Under the pieces are notes generated by a model, which saw only the letters and a list, made by a program, of their open reading frames with translations, was not told the DNA's origin and made no database searches. Source: Tritrichomonas foetus (taxonomy: Eukaryota > Parabasalia > Tritrichomonadida > Tritrichomonadidae). Taken from it: a DNA stretch of 64,000 bases. Below are positions 30,460 to 40,011 of this stretch, piece after piece. Every line of letters starts with the position of its first letter. The first letter of the stretch is position 1. Both the position numbers and the translations under genes were made by a program. The DNA lies in assembly GCA_001839685.1 (NCBI GenBank), contig MLAK01000649.1, positions 1 through 64,000 of the forward strand, read 5' to 3'.

Positions 30460-31067
30460 ATGACGAAAATTTCCCTTATCGCAAACTTCGCAAATGGCCG
30501 AATTCAAAAATATTTCGAAAATGATTCTGAAGAAGCTATTGTTTCAGTTTTCGGGTGAACAGCTTTCAGTCAATTGTTAAATCTATTTTTTATAGTTATG
30601 AGCCATATTTATTCATAGTTTTGAAATTTTGCAACAATTAAACCGAAAAAAGAGCGATTTTGGAGAAAGCCTAAAAAAAAATTGTGAGAAGCTTTTTTTC
30701 CAAGAATCACAAAGATTATAATACTGCTTCCCATAATTCTATTTACACTTCTTCTATCGATTTTTAATTAAAAATCGCGAAAATTTTGATAGTTTTAACT
30801 CAGTGCTGTTGAATTAATTCAATTTCTATTTGACAAATATGAATGTATTGAAATCTTTTCTGTCATAAAATTTTAGCATATGAAGAAAATAGACTGGCAG
30901 TCCTCAACAGCACATTCTCAAGTAGGGATACAGATACAACGATTGAAAGACCAAATCAAGATAAATGGAATCCAATATGTTTTTTTCCAGACTCGATGCC
31001 AAGTGACTTTTCTGATGACTCGCCATTTAGATGGCAAAACATTCGTAATCTTCTCATTGATGCCTAA
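30460..31067 (+). pseudogene. Two coding-like fragments of a possible broken or intron-containing gene
   Basis: An ATG at 30460 opens a 32-codon frame (MTKISLIANFANGRIQKYF and on) ending TGA at 30556-30558. About 290 bases later a start-less frame of 71 codons (30852-31064, stop TAA 31065-31067) has strongly protein-like composition: Ser, Asp, Pro and Trp with few low-complexity runs (RPNQDKWNPICFFPDSMP, FRWQNIRNLLIDA). The alternative ATG frame over the same DNA (from 30880) is much less protein-like. I see no typical trichomonad splice motifs (GTATGT, ACTAACACACAG) between them, so decay is as likely as an intron. No family is recognised. Confidence 0.3.
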
Positions 31068-32519
31068 ATTTTTTTTATTTATATCAAAATTATTAATATT
31101 TTTTTTATACTTCATTTTTGTATTTTGAAAAACATTATAATTTTCGATGGAGGGTCATATGATAATAAAAAGCACGATTTATGATAAGAAATAATCAAGA
31201 TATTAATGCTATAAAATCACTTTTTATCTCAATAATTCTCAGAAATTTCTGTGGGGTTTATTTTTTTCTCACAATTTTTTTTTGGATTTGGTTTTCTCTG
31301 TATCTTGATTTTTAAATTATAATATTTATATATTATTAATAGGATTACAATTAAATAATTTTTAGATGACAATAATATCAACAATTATTCATTTAGATCT
31401 CTCAATAGTCTTCTACATCTAGAGTTAGTTAGTTTGTATACATCTAACCAGCATATAGAATTTGTGAGCATTCAAAAAAAAGTATTATTATAAACTTTTA
31501 CAATTTTCTCATCTTTTAAATATCAATTGAATAATTGTGATAAATAATGAATAAAGATTTAGCCAGTAAAATTTCTTTCACAATTAAAATTTAGCATCTC
31601 TGAAAACCCTCAATCATCTCATTGTGCAACATCGTTCAGAATATGAATGCAATTGATAAAATCAAGATAGAATCATGTTCACAGGTAAACTCTCAGAGAG
31701 TGACATATTATATGAAAAAAGTTTATTTGAGAGAAAATGGAAATAGTTTTATAGAGTTTCATGCGCGTTTCATGATGTTTACTTATCTATTATGTATAAT
31801 AAAAATGAGAAAATATCGATATTACAACCAGTTTCAAGGATATTAGGCATTATTTTTCAATGACAGTCTTTAAAAATTGAATAGGTTATTTTGAGAGACC
31901 GAATAAAATCTTGAGAATATGTTTATGCGATTATCATGGAATAAAATATGGTGAAATCTGCTTAAAAATCTTGTTTATAATACAAATAGCTCGAAATGAA
32001 ATAGATTAATATATTATGGTGAAATTGAATGAAATAGATATGGATTTATTCAAATCAATGATTGAGTGATATTGAAAATTTGTGAGCATAATTTTATCCT
32101 TCTTTCCGACATATTCCCGCGAAATCTAGAATTATAGCAGACTTCATTCATATCTAAATCTGTTAGCCATACAAATGATTAATCTCGAAGAGAAAAAAAT
32201 CAATATTTCTCATTTCATAATATCATTTTCAAAGAATTGTATTTTTGAGCAGATTTTGGAAATAGTTCGTGCATATATGCAGTACTAATTGGAATCATAT
32301 TCATTGCCCTTACCCACAAATATTTTTCAGAAAAAAAGCAGATCATTTGATGACCAAATATATTCATAAAATATCATAACTTTTTGAAATAATTCATATC
32401 AAACATCTGCCACTCAATTTATAGCGGTTTTAAAGTCATAATTGTGTCATTTCACGATTTCATTCAAATCATGATTCATTCCCACTTTTCCCCACAATCT
32501 TGTTCTTCCGATATTTGAT
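31068..32519. other. Long AT-rich intergenic region
   Basis: About 1.4 kb upstream of the VPS9-like gene. No coding frame with recognisable content; an open frame at 31622-31846 starts with TTG and has no domain. TTCCCGCGAAA near 32113 resembles an E2F site. The sequence before 30460 (30217-30459) is likewise empty. Confidence 0.45.
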
Positions 32520-33878
32520 ATGGCGGATGATTGTAATTCGTTAATTCCCACATTTCCGAAAGACGTCAGCTATGATAATATGCAGGAAATTACCTACAAG
32601 GACATCAACGAATGGCTCCAACTCCACGATAATATTTCTCCCTACATTCAAATCATCCCATCGAGCTCTTCTTCGTCGAGGCGGAGGAGCATCCACTCTC
32701 GTATGATCAGTGACCTTGTTTCCTTTGACGCTACGCTTGACGAATATGCCGAAAAAATCAATAACGAAAACGAAATTATGCATTTTTCAGAAAGCCGAGT
32801 TTTTCCATCCTACGTCAAAAATTTTGCCTATCGCAAATATATGTTCACTCAGGAGTTAATTCTTGAACTGAAGTCTTCAATAATCTCAAGAAAATTATAT
32901 TTGATTATGGATCGACAAAATGATATCAAATCGTTAAAAAGACTTCTCAATTCCGATCTTATTGATGATGCAATAACGTGCGCAATATCGCCATCATTTT
33001 TCACGTTGAACTTTGGGTCAGATGATAATCAAATTTCTTACCTTGAAGAATTCTCCGACCGATTATCAATTGAAATAGAAATACCGAAACCTATCTGGTT
33101 AACCGACTTTCACTCCTATTTCATGAATATTCTGACGAAAGCGACACCTCATCTCTGTCAGAAATTATTTTATCTTCCACAGATGGAATATGAAACCGAA
33201 CTTTCGGTCTGTCTCGCAAATTTATACTCGAAAGAAATCACCGAAATTGTTCAAACAGAGAATGAACACCGACCAGATAAGCTATTCAATTTTTGTCAAA
33301 ATATTATACCCAATAAATCGCACTTATCCCAACAAGAAAAAGCAATATCGTTATTAATCATATTCCGCGTTGTCTACGAATTAATTCCTAATCAAATAAC
33401 TCAGACGAGCGAAACAAAATATGAAAATATCGATAAAATTATTCAACTTTCCAAATTGCCGATTAAAAACTTCACTTTGCCAGCAACGGTCAAAGCTGAA
33501 GATCCGGAGCAAAACGTTAGAGAATTCTTTAGCAGCCACCCTGAACTGAGCAAAGCAGCAGATGAAATCAGCCAATCGATATTCGCTTCTAACCCAATTG
33601 ACGCACTTTTCTGTTTCCACAAGGCTCTAACAGTGATCGACAAAATCGCAAGGAGCGGCGGAGATGGCGGAATACAAGCGGCCTGCTTTGATGATATGTT
33701 TTCCCTATTTTTTGGAGCTTTTATCGCGTCTGATGCATCTGACATATTTTATGTGTCAAAAACTATGAACCAGTACCTCGCCAAGTTCATATTATGCCCA
33801 CCATTTGAATACGCATTGGCAACGGTTGAAGCGCTCGTCATTCATATTAATAATTTAGATATATCGAAGTTAACATGA
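32520..33878 (+). CDS. VPS9-domain-like Rab exchange factor
   Basis: A 452-residue protein. Residues of about 355-445 resemble a VPS9 domain, the Rab5-family guanine-nucleotide exchange module: a helix with PIDALFCFHKAL, then CFDDMFSLFFGAFI in the position of the catalytic Asp-containing helix, and PFEYALATVEALVIHI with the conserved Tyr. The usual Pro after the Asp pair (DDxxP) is Ser here, so activity is not certain. The N-terminal part is helical with a Ser/Arg patch (SSSSSSRRRS) and no known domain. Likely cytosolic, recruited to endosomes. The start is the first ATG of the frame. A TCATTC sequence lies about 43 bases upstream; no closer Inr is seen. The stop is TGA. Confidence 0.55.
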   Translation: MADDCNSLIPTFPKDVSYDNMQEITYKDINEWLQLHDNISPYIQIIPSSSSSSRRRSIHSRMISDLVSFDATLDEYAEKINNENEIMHFSESRVFPSYVKNFAYRKYMFTQELILELKSSIISRKLYLIMDRQNDIKSLKRLLNSDLIDDAITCAISPSFFTLNFGSDDNQISYLEEFSDRLSIEIEIPKPIWLTDFHSYFMNILTKATPHLCQKLFYLPQMEYETELSVCLANLYSKEITEIVQTENEHRPDKLFNFCQNIIPNKSHLSQQEKAISLLIIFRVVYELIPNQITQTSETKYENIDKIIQLSKLPIKNFTLPATVKAEDPEQNVREFFSSHPELSKAADEISQSIFASNPIDALFCFHKALTVIDKIARSGGDGGIQAACFDDMFSLFFGAFIASDASDIFYVSKTMNQYLAKFILCPPFEYALATVEALVIHINNLDISKLT

Positions 33879-34002
33879 TAGTCGTAATTTCCTGTCTTTT
33901 ATTATGTATGTAAATCTTTCTTATCGATCGATTTTTCATTATTTTTTTTTCTCTTTAACTTTTTCATAGAAAAGATATTCAAAAAATTATAAACGTATAC
34001 AA

Positions 34003-34653
34003 ATGATGAGAGGAAGATTTTCGATTACATGCGGTCCTCCTTTAAAGCGTGCATCCCAAGGAACGCAACAGAAGAAAAAAGCGGCTGCTCCTACCAAAAC
34101 AAAAAAGAAAACCCCTCCAGTTGAAACTCCACAACAAACTCCCCAAGTTCAAGTTCAAATTCCAGAAAGCCAGATTGCTAAATCCACAGAGAAAAACAAA
34201 AAAGTAATTCAAGACAAGCCGCCAAAGAAAATGGTTACACCTAAAAAAGTCGCTCCTCCACCAAAAGCGAATTCTAAACAAAATCATCAACAACCTCCAC
34301 AGCCACAGCCACAACCACAACAAATCCAGCAACAGCAGCAAAATACTGCCCAATCACAAATCCATCAAGTTCCTCCGCCAACTCCACAACAGCAAATTCC
34401 AGCATCACCAATGGCCCCTTCACTCGCTGGATTCAGCCAATGCCAAATCAACTCACCTGATCGAGACGCACTCATTGATTCATACGAGCAGCTCGTTGTT
34501 GAATACCGAGCAGCTCTTGAAAAAAGAACAGCGTTGCTCGCCGAGAAGAAGAAAATAAGATGTAAGATTGCTGTAGCGTATAAGACGCAAACAGAAATAG
34601 AAAACCAAATTCGAGAAAATGCTAGACAAAAATACTCTTTTCAAGTGCAATGA
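34003..34653 (+). CDS. Lys/Pro/Gln-rich protein with C-terminal coiled coil
   Basis: A 216-residue protein. Residues 20-150 are low complexity: Lys-rich, then Pro/Gln-rich (QPPQPQPQPQQIQQQQQ). Residues of about 155-216 form a charged helix (DSYEQLVVEYRAALEKRTAL) that probably dimerises. No domain is recognised; a nuclear or cytoskeletal adaptor is possible. It lies 124 bases downstream of the VPS9-like gene on the same strand, with its own TCATAG initiator-like motif 37 bases before the ATG. Confidence 0.55.
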   Translation: MMRGRFSITCGPPLKRASQGTQQKKKAAAPTKTKKKTPPVETPQQTPQVQVQIPESQIAKSTEKNKKVIQDKPPKKMVTPKKVAPPPKANSKQNHQQPPQPQPQPQQIQQQQQNTAQSQIHQVPPPTPQQQIPASPMAPSLAGFSQCQINSPDRDALIDSYEQLVVEYRAALEKRTALLAEKKKIRCKIAVAYKTQTEIENQIRENARQKYSFQVQ

Positions 34654-35668
34654 ATGCACTCGATAGCGAAATCAGTTTTTTATGTAAATAACTCTTATTT
34701 ATATCCACATGAATATGCAATCCTTCTTTATATTTTGCATTCAAAATAAAAGTTTGTTTCAATGTGCGTAAATCAAAAAAATTTTGTAATTTCTTTGTTT
34801 TATTGTTCATGAGTTATTATGAAACGAACTCATCAATTAAAATATTATTTTTGTCATGTAGTTTTTCTGTTTTTGTGAAAGTTTCTTCAATCATTTCTTT
34901 TAAGAATGTCTGAACAATGGAAATCTAGATGAGACAATATTCTTATCATGATTATCTGCATAAGGTATTGAAAAATCGTAGTTGTTCATGAAAAAAGATT
35001 TTAAATGAAATGAATTTTTATCAAGCTTTCCGAAACACAATAAAGATAAATGCGATAAGAGGATGTTTGATGATAGACCAGATTATATACTAAATAACAC
35101 CCAAAATATCAATATTTAAAGTTTTAAAGAAACAATTTTTCTCGTAACGGTGGATTAAGTCGGAAAACAATGAAATTGTTTGAATTTTGGTTTTTAAATA
35201 ACATCGACAGAAATCGTATAAAAATCAATTCAATTTTTAGAAAAATTTCATATCGAAACTTTCATACCAATATTCCATCGATTAAGTGTAATAACAACAA
35301 TTGGATAAATCTTTGGTCAATAAATTTTATCACAAAATGATCATTAGTTTCAATTCAGAAAAACTTTATAGGATTTCAATGAATACCGTTTCCGGTCCAA
35401 TTGTTTTTTCAATTATTTAACATAAAAATAAACCACTATTCAAAATGAAGTCACTTGTTGATTTATTATCAATCTAAATAAAGAAAAAATAGTTGCCATT
35501 TTACTCTAATATTGATATTTCATTTAGCAACTAGTGAAGAAATTTTGGTGATTTCAAAAACCTGAAAAACCATCAAATCCAAATTTTTGTGAAACTCACA
35601 AAAAATTTCGATTTTTTCTTTACTGTAGATTTTCATTGAATTATTTCAATTCATTCATTTTTTATTTT
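34654..35668. other. Intergenic
   Basis: About 1 kb of AT-rich DNA before the PP1-like gene. It contains the Inr of that gene at its end and nothing else that I can support. Confidence 0.5.
35655..35662 (+). promoter_or_regulatory. Initiator (Inr) of the PP1-like gene
   Basis: TCATTTTT with the candidate start A at 35657, 12 bases before the ATG at 35669. It sits inside the TTG-initiated longer frame and therefore decides the start. Confidence 0.55.
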
Positions 35669-36895
35669 ATGACAAAATCATCACCAGAAGCTATAGCGAT
35701 GAGAATTCTCACGCTTTATCAAAAACATTTCTCTATTGATCCTGAGATTTATGCAACGCAGAAAAAACCACTTTCTCTTCCCACTTTCTCAATTAGTGAC
35801 CTATCATCGTTATGTGATTATGTTAGAGCTTTATTGGGGTCTTCACCTATTGTGCAATATATTGAATCACCAGTTATTATCGTTGGTGATCTTCATGGAC
35901 ATATTCTTGATTTATTCCGTATATTGAGAATTCATGGACTTCCTGATAAAACTAGGTACCTATTCCTTGGGGACATTGTTGATAGAGGAGAATTTTCTAT
36001 AGAAACTGTTACATTAATATTTGCTTTGAAAGCTCTATTTACTAATAATGTTTACATTATCAGAGGAAACCATGAATTTGATGTAATGTGTAGTCGTTGT
36101 GGATTTCAGAAAGAAATTCTCCAGACTTATAAATCAATAGAACTCTTTCATTCATTTATTGAAGCTTTTAATTATATGCCACTCCTTGCTGTAGTTAATG
36201 ATTCAATCGTATGTGTCCATGGTGGAATTGGACCTGATATGTTTTCTGTTAATCAAGTTAATTGTTATGAAAGACCAATCGAAGAATTTACAGATCCAAC
36301 ACTCTCAGCATTACTATGGTCAGATCCACATAAAGATGCTGAGGAATTTAAAGAATCAACAAGAGGATGTGGTCATTTTTTTGGAGAAGCACCTTTAACA
36401 GAATTTCTAGATTTGAATTCCAAAAAACTCATGGTTAGAGCACATGAGTGTGTTCAAGACGGATGCGAATTCATGTTTAATGAAAAGATTGTAACTGTTT
36501 TTAGTGCATCAAACTATTGTGGTTTGGTGATGAACCAAGCAGCAGTATTAATTATTCCTAAAGGAAGAACAGAAAAATGCCAAGTTGCTTCTTATCCACC
36601 TTTGCAATACTTAAAAAGAGAATGCGTAAATTTTCAAAAACTTTTTGCTCCAAATGAAGCAAAACTAGCAAAGAGCCATTTTGCTACTTCAGCATCACTG
36701 ATATGCACAATACGAACTAATGCTAAAATATCTAGAGTTCTTCGTCATTTCCCATCAGATGTACCTAAAGAACATATTCAAGAAAACAAATCAGAAAGAG
36801 AAATCCAACAATCTTCATGTCCTGTGAAAAGAAATCTTTTTCCGATTTCATCAGCAAAGTCTCAATCTATTATAAGATTCCAATTTCCTACTTAA
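35669..36895 (+). CDS. PP1-like Ser/Thr protein phosphatase (PPP family)
   Basis: A 408-residue metallophosphatase that removes phosphate from Ser/Thr of proteins, using two metal ions. Motifs: GDLHG (73-77), GDIVDRG (101-107), GNHE (133-136), CVHGGIGPD, LLWSDP, RGCGHFFG and RAHECVQDG. The PP1/PP2B-type FSAPNYCG motif reads FSASNYCG here. About 100 residues after the catalytic domain form a basic Ser-rich tail that could target or inhibit it. The closest class is PP1, but the divergence (and an added N-terminal helix) suggests a trichomonad-specific branch. The frame extends upstream to a TTG at 35636; the ATG at 35669 is chosen because of the Inr. It is probably cytosolic. Confidence 0.82.
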   Translation: MTKSSPEAIAMRILTLYQKHFSIDPEIYATQKKPLSLPTFSISDLSSLCDYVRALLGSSPIVQYIESPVIIVGDLHGHILDLFRILRIHGLPDKTRYLFLGDIVDRGEFSIETVTLIFALKALFTNNVYIIRGNHEFDVMCSRCGFQKEILQTYKSIELFHSFIEAFNYMPLLAVVNDSIVCVHGGIGPDMFSVNQVNCYERPIEEFTDPTLSALLWSDPHKDAEEFKESTRGCGHFFGEAPLTEFLDLNSKKLMVRAHECVQDGCEFMFNEKIVTVFSASNYCGLVMNQAAVLIIPKGRTEKCQVASYPPLQYLKRECVNFQKLFAPNEAKLAKSHFATSASLICTIRTNAKISRVLRHFPSDVPKEHIQENKSEREIQQSSCPVKRNLFPISSAKSQSIIRFQFPT

Positions 36896-37455
36896 GTATA
36901 CTGTGTGCTTATAAGATTTAAATCATCCAAATAGATGAATATACCGCATACTGTATGCTTATGTGTTTTCCTTGTTTTTATTAATAAAAAAGTATTTTAT
37001 CAACTAATTATTCTTTTAATATCTTAACATGAATAAAGCATGCTTGCACATCTAAAATAAACAAAAACATCTCAAATTAACCAAAGCATAAATGATACAC
37101 TCATGTTAACCAATTATTTGATCTAGTTAATAAATCTAGTTAAAAAGTGGATTAAAACCGAGTATATACATTTTACCTCTTCGAGTTTACCTACTCTAAA
37201 TAACAATACAATATCAAAGTCACCTTCTATTTACATATGACCACTTATCATCACAATAAAACTAACCACATTTTTGTGAATTAAACATTAACGATTATTC
37301 TGCATCAATCAACAAACTTTTTCAAAACCGTAAAGGTTTCAATCTCATTCGTAAACTATTCAATTCCAAATGTTTGAGAGGAATCAACAAACGGATTCTT
37401 TTCCCGAATTAAAAAAACATTTTTTTAAATTTTATAGAACAAACAGACACTCATC
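36896..37455. other. Intergenic
   Basis: A spacer between two plus-strand genes. A sequence with AACCGT followed by AAAGG (37326-37337) about 120 bases before the p28 start resembles trichomonad promoter motifs. Overlapping frame 37370-37594 is a shadow of the p28 gene. Confidence 0.4.
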
Positions 37456-38175
37456 ATGCAAGAGACACAACCACCCGAATCACTTCTCAAGTACGATGCC
37501 CCAATCATTGTCGAAAATCTCGCGTCAACCAAAAAGAAAAAGGTTGCTCCACCAGTCGAAGCAAATCCCCAACAAGAGACGATTGATTTTTTAGACTCGC
37601 TTCTTCCTCCTCGCAGCTACGTTGATGGCAACTTCCAGATGCTCCAACACGTCAGTGTTACTCCCACATCGAGATCGGATGTGATAAAGCTTGAGGAGCA
37701 GCTCGACGCCCTCCTGAAGGAGAAGAAAGCACGCGACAAGGGAATCTGCCCAATCAGACACCAATTGTACGAAGAATGCATGAATGAATTAATTCGCGAA
37801 ATTGCAATCGAACTTCCAGAGCGTGGAGCCATTTTGAAAGACATTCGTGACGAACTCGACAAGACAATAGCCGCATACAACGAATTATACGAATCAGCCG
37901 TCGCATTCGGTATACGAAAGGCGATTCACAGCGAACAGAATAAAAGCGAACTGAAAGAGAGCAACGATAAATTAGAAAAGGAAATTAAAGCGTTTGAAGA
38001 CAAAATCGCAGATTTGCAGCAAAGAATTACTGACGCGGAAAAAAACGATGCGGAGGACAAAGCCGCGAAAGACAAGGAACACGCAGAAAAAGTGGCATCA
38101 CTCAGAGCAGAGAACGCTGTGATGAGAGAGAAGCTTGAGGGTTTGCTTACTCCTGAGCCGCCTCAGCCAAAATAA
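37456..38175 (+). CDS. DNALI1: Axonemal inner-arm dynein light chain p28
   Basis: A 239-residue protein matching the p28/DNALI1 family along its length. It begins with SLLKYDAPIIVEN (near 9-21), then DFLDSLLPPRSYVDG, the core STP/TSRSDVIKLEEQLDALL, GICPIRHQLYEECMNELIRE and IAAYNELYESAVAFGIRKA. The last 80 residues are a coiled coil. The family binds inner-arm dynein heavy chains a, c and d in motile cilia, so it should act in the flagellar axoneme. This is direct evidence of a flagellated cell. The coding sequence is GC-richer than average, and the stop reads TAAA. The start is the first ATG of the frame, and the N-terminus aligns with the family. Confidence 0.93.
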   Translation: MQETQPPESLLKYDAPIIVENLASTKKKKVAPPVEANPQQETIDFLDSLLPPRSYVDGNFQMLQHVSVTPTSRSDVIKLEEQLDALLKEKKARDKGICPIRHQLYEECMNELIREIAIELPERGAILKDIRDELDKTIAAYNELYESAVAFGIRKAIHSEQNKSELKESNDKLEKEIKAFEDKIADLQQRITDAEKNDAEDKAAKDKEHAEKVASLRAENAVMREKLEGLLTPEPPQPK

Positions 38176-38976
38176 ATTTTTGAGTGGAATTGAAAGTTTG
38201 ATGGAAAATAAAATATTTTACTTTACAATAAATGGAATTTTGTCTTTTAATGTGCTTGCTAATGCGTATATTTTTTTATTCTTTAATGATAGGCATCTCT
38301 CACCATCATAAAACGAAATCCACGATCGAAAATACTTTTTAAAGTGTGACCTGTTTAACTGTGAACACTTTTCGTCAATTTGACTTTTCATTTGACCTTA
38401 AGCGTTCACGATAAACACATTCACACCTTAGGTGAAAGGTCTTCATGACATTAAGATTAATGCAAAAATATAAAACACTTTGGCTGTAATAGAGATGATT
38501 AATATGACATAGTTTCACGAATGATGAAGAATCATAAAAAAAAACTATTTTCACTAAAATTATTATATCATGATGAATAAGATGATGGTGAGAATTGATG
38601 TATTTTTGAAGAATAATAGGAAAAAATTCAAATGATATAGGATGAGTCGTAAAATAGATACATTGGCAGAAATAATATTTCCATTTTCACAGAGACAACA
38701 AAAAAGATGAAAACTACCGTAAAAAAACACTCAGAAAAAATCGTGCAAATCATTCTCATATCATATTTTGTATTTTGAGCAATGAAATGAAATTCGATAT
38801 CAGAAATTGTTCCAAACAAAATCAAACGAGACCAAAATAGAGTCAAAATCAAAAAATTGAAAAACAAAAAATATTGGTGAACTATAAGAAAGTCATACAG
38901 AAAGTAAATATGATCAAATAGATTATTATAAAACTTAAAATAAAATAATAGAAATCATTGACTTTAATTGAACCTT
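38176..38976. other. Intergenic between convergent genes
   Basis: 800 bases of AT-rich DNA between the 3' ends of the p28 and ARPC5 genes. An open frame at 38628-38867 (minus) is hydrophobic and unsupported. Nothing else was seen. Confidence 0.5.
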
Positions 38977-39423
38977 TTACACCTCCAAACGTGTGTGGAT
39001 TGTTCGGATGATTGGGCCATTGCCCATTAATTTGCTGATTTCTTCATGAGCCTTCAAAAGGATATTGCAGTCATATGTTGCCTTTGGCTTGTCATCAACA
39101 ACTGATCTTTCTCCGAATCCACGATAAATGAATTTCATAAGTGTGTCGCGTTCGTCATCGGTTAACTCTTTGACAGCGGCTGGGATTTTGTTTGATTCGA
39201 CAGCACAGAGGACGGTTAAAACGCATTGGGCTGCGACATCGCGGGCTTCTTGAACTTGCTTTTCGAAGGCCTTCTTACCTTCCTTATCTTTTGGTTGATC
39301 GCCAATCTTTTTTGTACGGACTGGTAATTCATCCAAGACTGTTTTGAGAGCAGCTGATGGCTTTGATTTGACATCTTTCATGGCTGCATCCATGTGAGAA
39401 CGAAGAGTGTCGCAGTAAGACAT
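38977..39423 (-). CDS. ARPC5: Arp2/3 complex subunit 5 (p16-Arc)
   Basis: A 148-residue protein, the size of ARPC5 (about 150). Conserved parts are the helix LTVLCAVESNKIPAAVKEL, the LMKFIYRGFG motif near 95-104 and the C-terminal GPIIRTIHTRLEV, which matches the family's GSIVRVLTARKTV ending. ARPC5 links ARPC1 to ARPC4 in the actin-nucleating Arp2/3 complex at the cell cortex, needed for amoeboid spreading and phagocytosis. The coding sequence is GC-rich for this window. A TTCACTTC initiator (A at 39443) lies 20 bases before the ATG. The stop reads TAAA. Confidence 0.9.
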   Translation of the reverse strand: MSYCDTLRSHMDAAMKDVKSKPSAALKTVLDELPVRTKKIGDQPKDKEGKKAFEKQVQEARDVAAQCVLTVLCAVESNKIPAAVKELTDDERDTLMKFIYRGFGERSVVDDKPKATYDCNILLKAHEEISKLMGNGPIIRTIHTRLEV

Positions 39424-40011
39424 TTGGATTGGATAATTGAAGTGAATTTATCAAAAATTGAAAGAAACCGACAAAAATTACACTATTGCTTCGGGGTACC
39501 CAATTAAAAAAGTCACATCACAACTCGGCTTTTCACTCAAAAAATAGCAGAAATTGTCTTTGAGTAGAACCCTCCTTCTAAAGTAACGAAATATGAAACC
39601 CAACGTTAAAACATCACAGAAATGATCAGCTCACCATATTTTTTCTAATCGAATATTTGTATATTTAATTTTCGTTTAATAAGCTCGAATATACTGCACA
39701 GAAGATGTATTCCGGTATTAAATTAATAAATACGCATTTTCATTGGTAAATTGTCTTAATTCTCAATCCTTTTTTTTGTTATTATTATTTATTTCATTTT
39801 TAAAATGTATAAGCACCTTTTTAATTCTTATGAGTTGATTAACAACCACTATATCACTATTTTAGGACAAATTACCTTTTTCCCGATATTTTTTCGATAT
39901 AAAATATTTTGATTTTGCATTCTTGACAAGATGTCAAAAATGGTGAAGGTAAAAAAAAGGAAAGTTAAAATAGAAAATAGAAAATAAAAATTAGAACAAA
40001 ATATCTCCTTT
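39424..40011. other. Intergenic
   Basis: A spacer holding the ARPC5 Inr and the 3' flank of the Pol5-like gene. A low-complexity open frame at 39849-40031 (minus) overlaps the end of that gene and is not called. Confidence 0.5.
39438..39445 (-). promoter_or_regulatory. Initiator (Inr) of ARPC5
   Basis: Minus-strand TTCACTTC, candidate start A at 39443, 20 bases upstream of the ATG. Confidence 0.5.
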
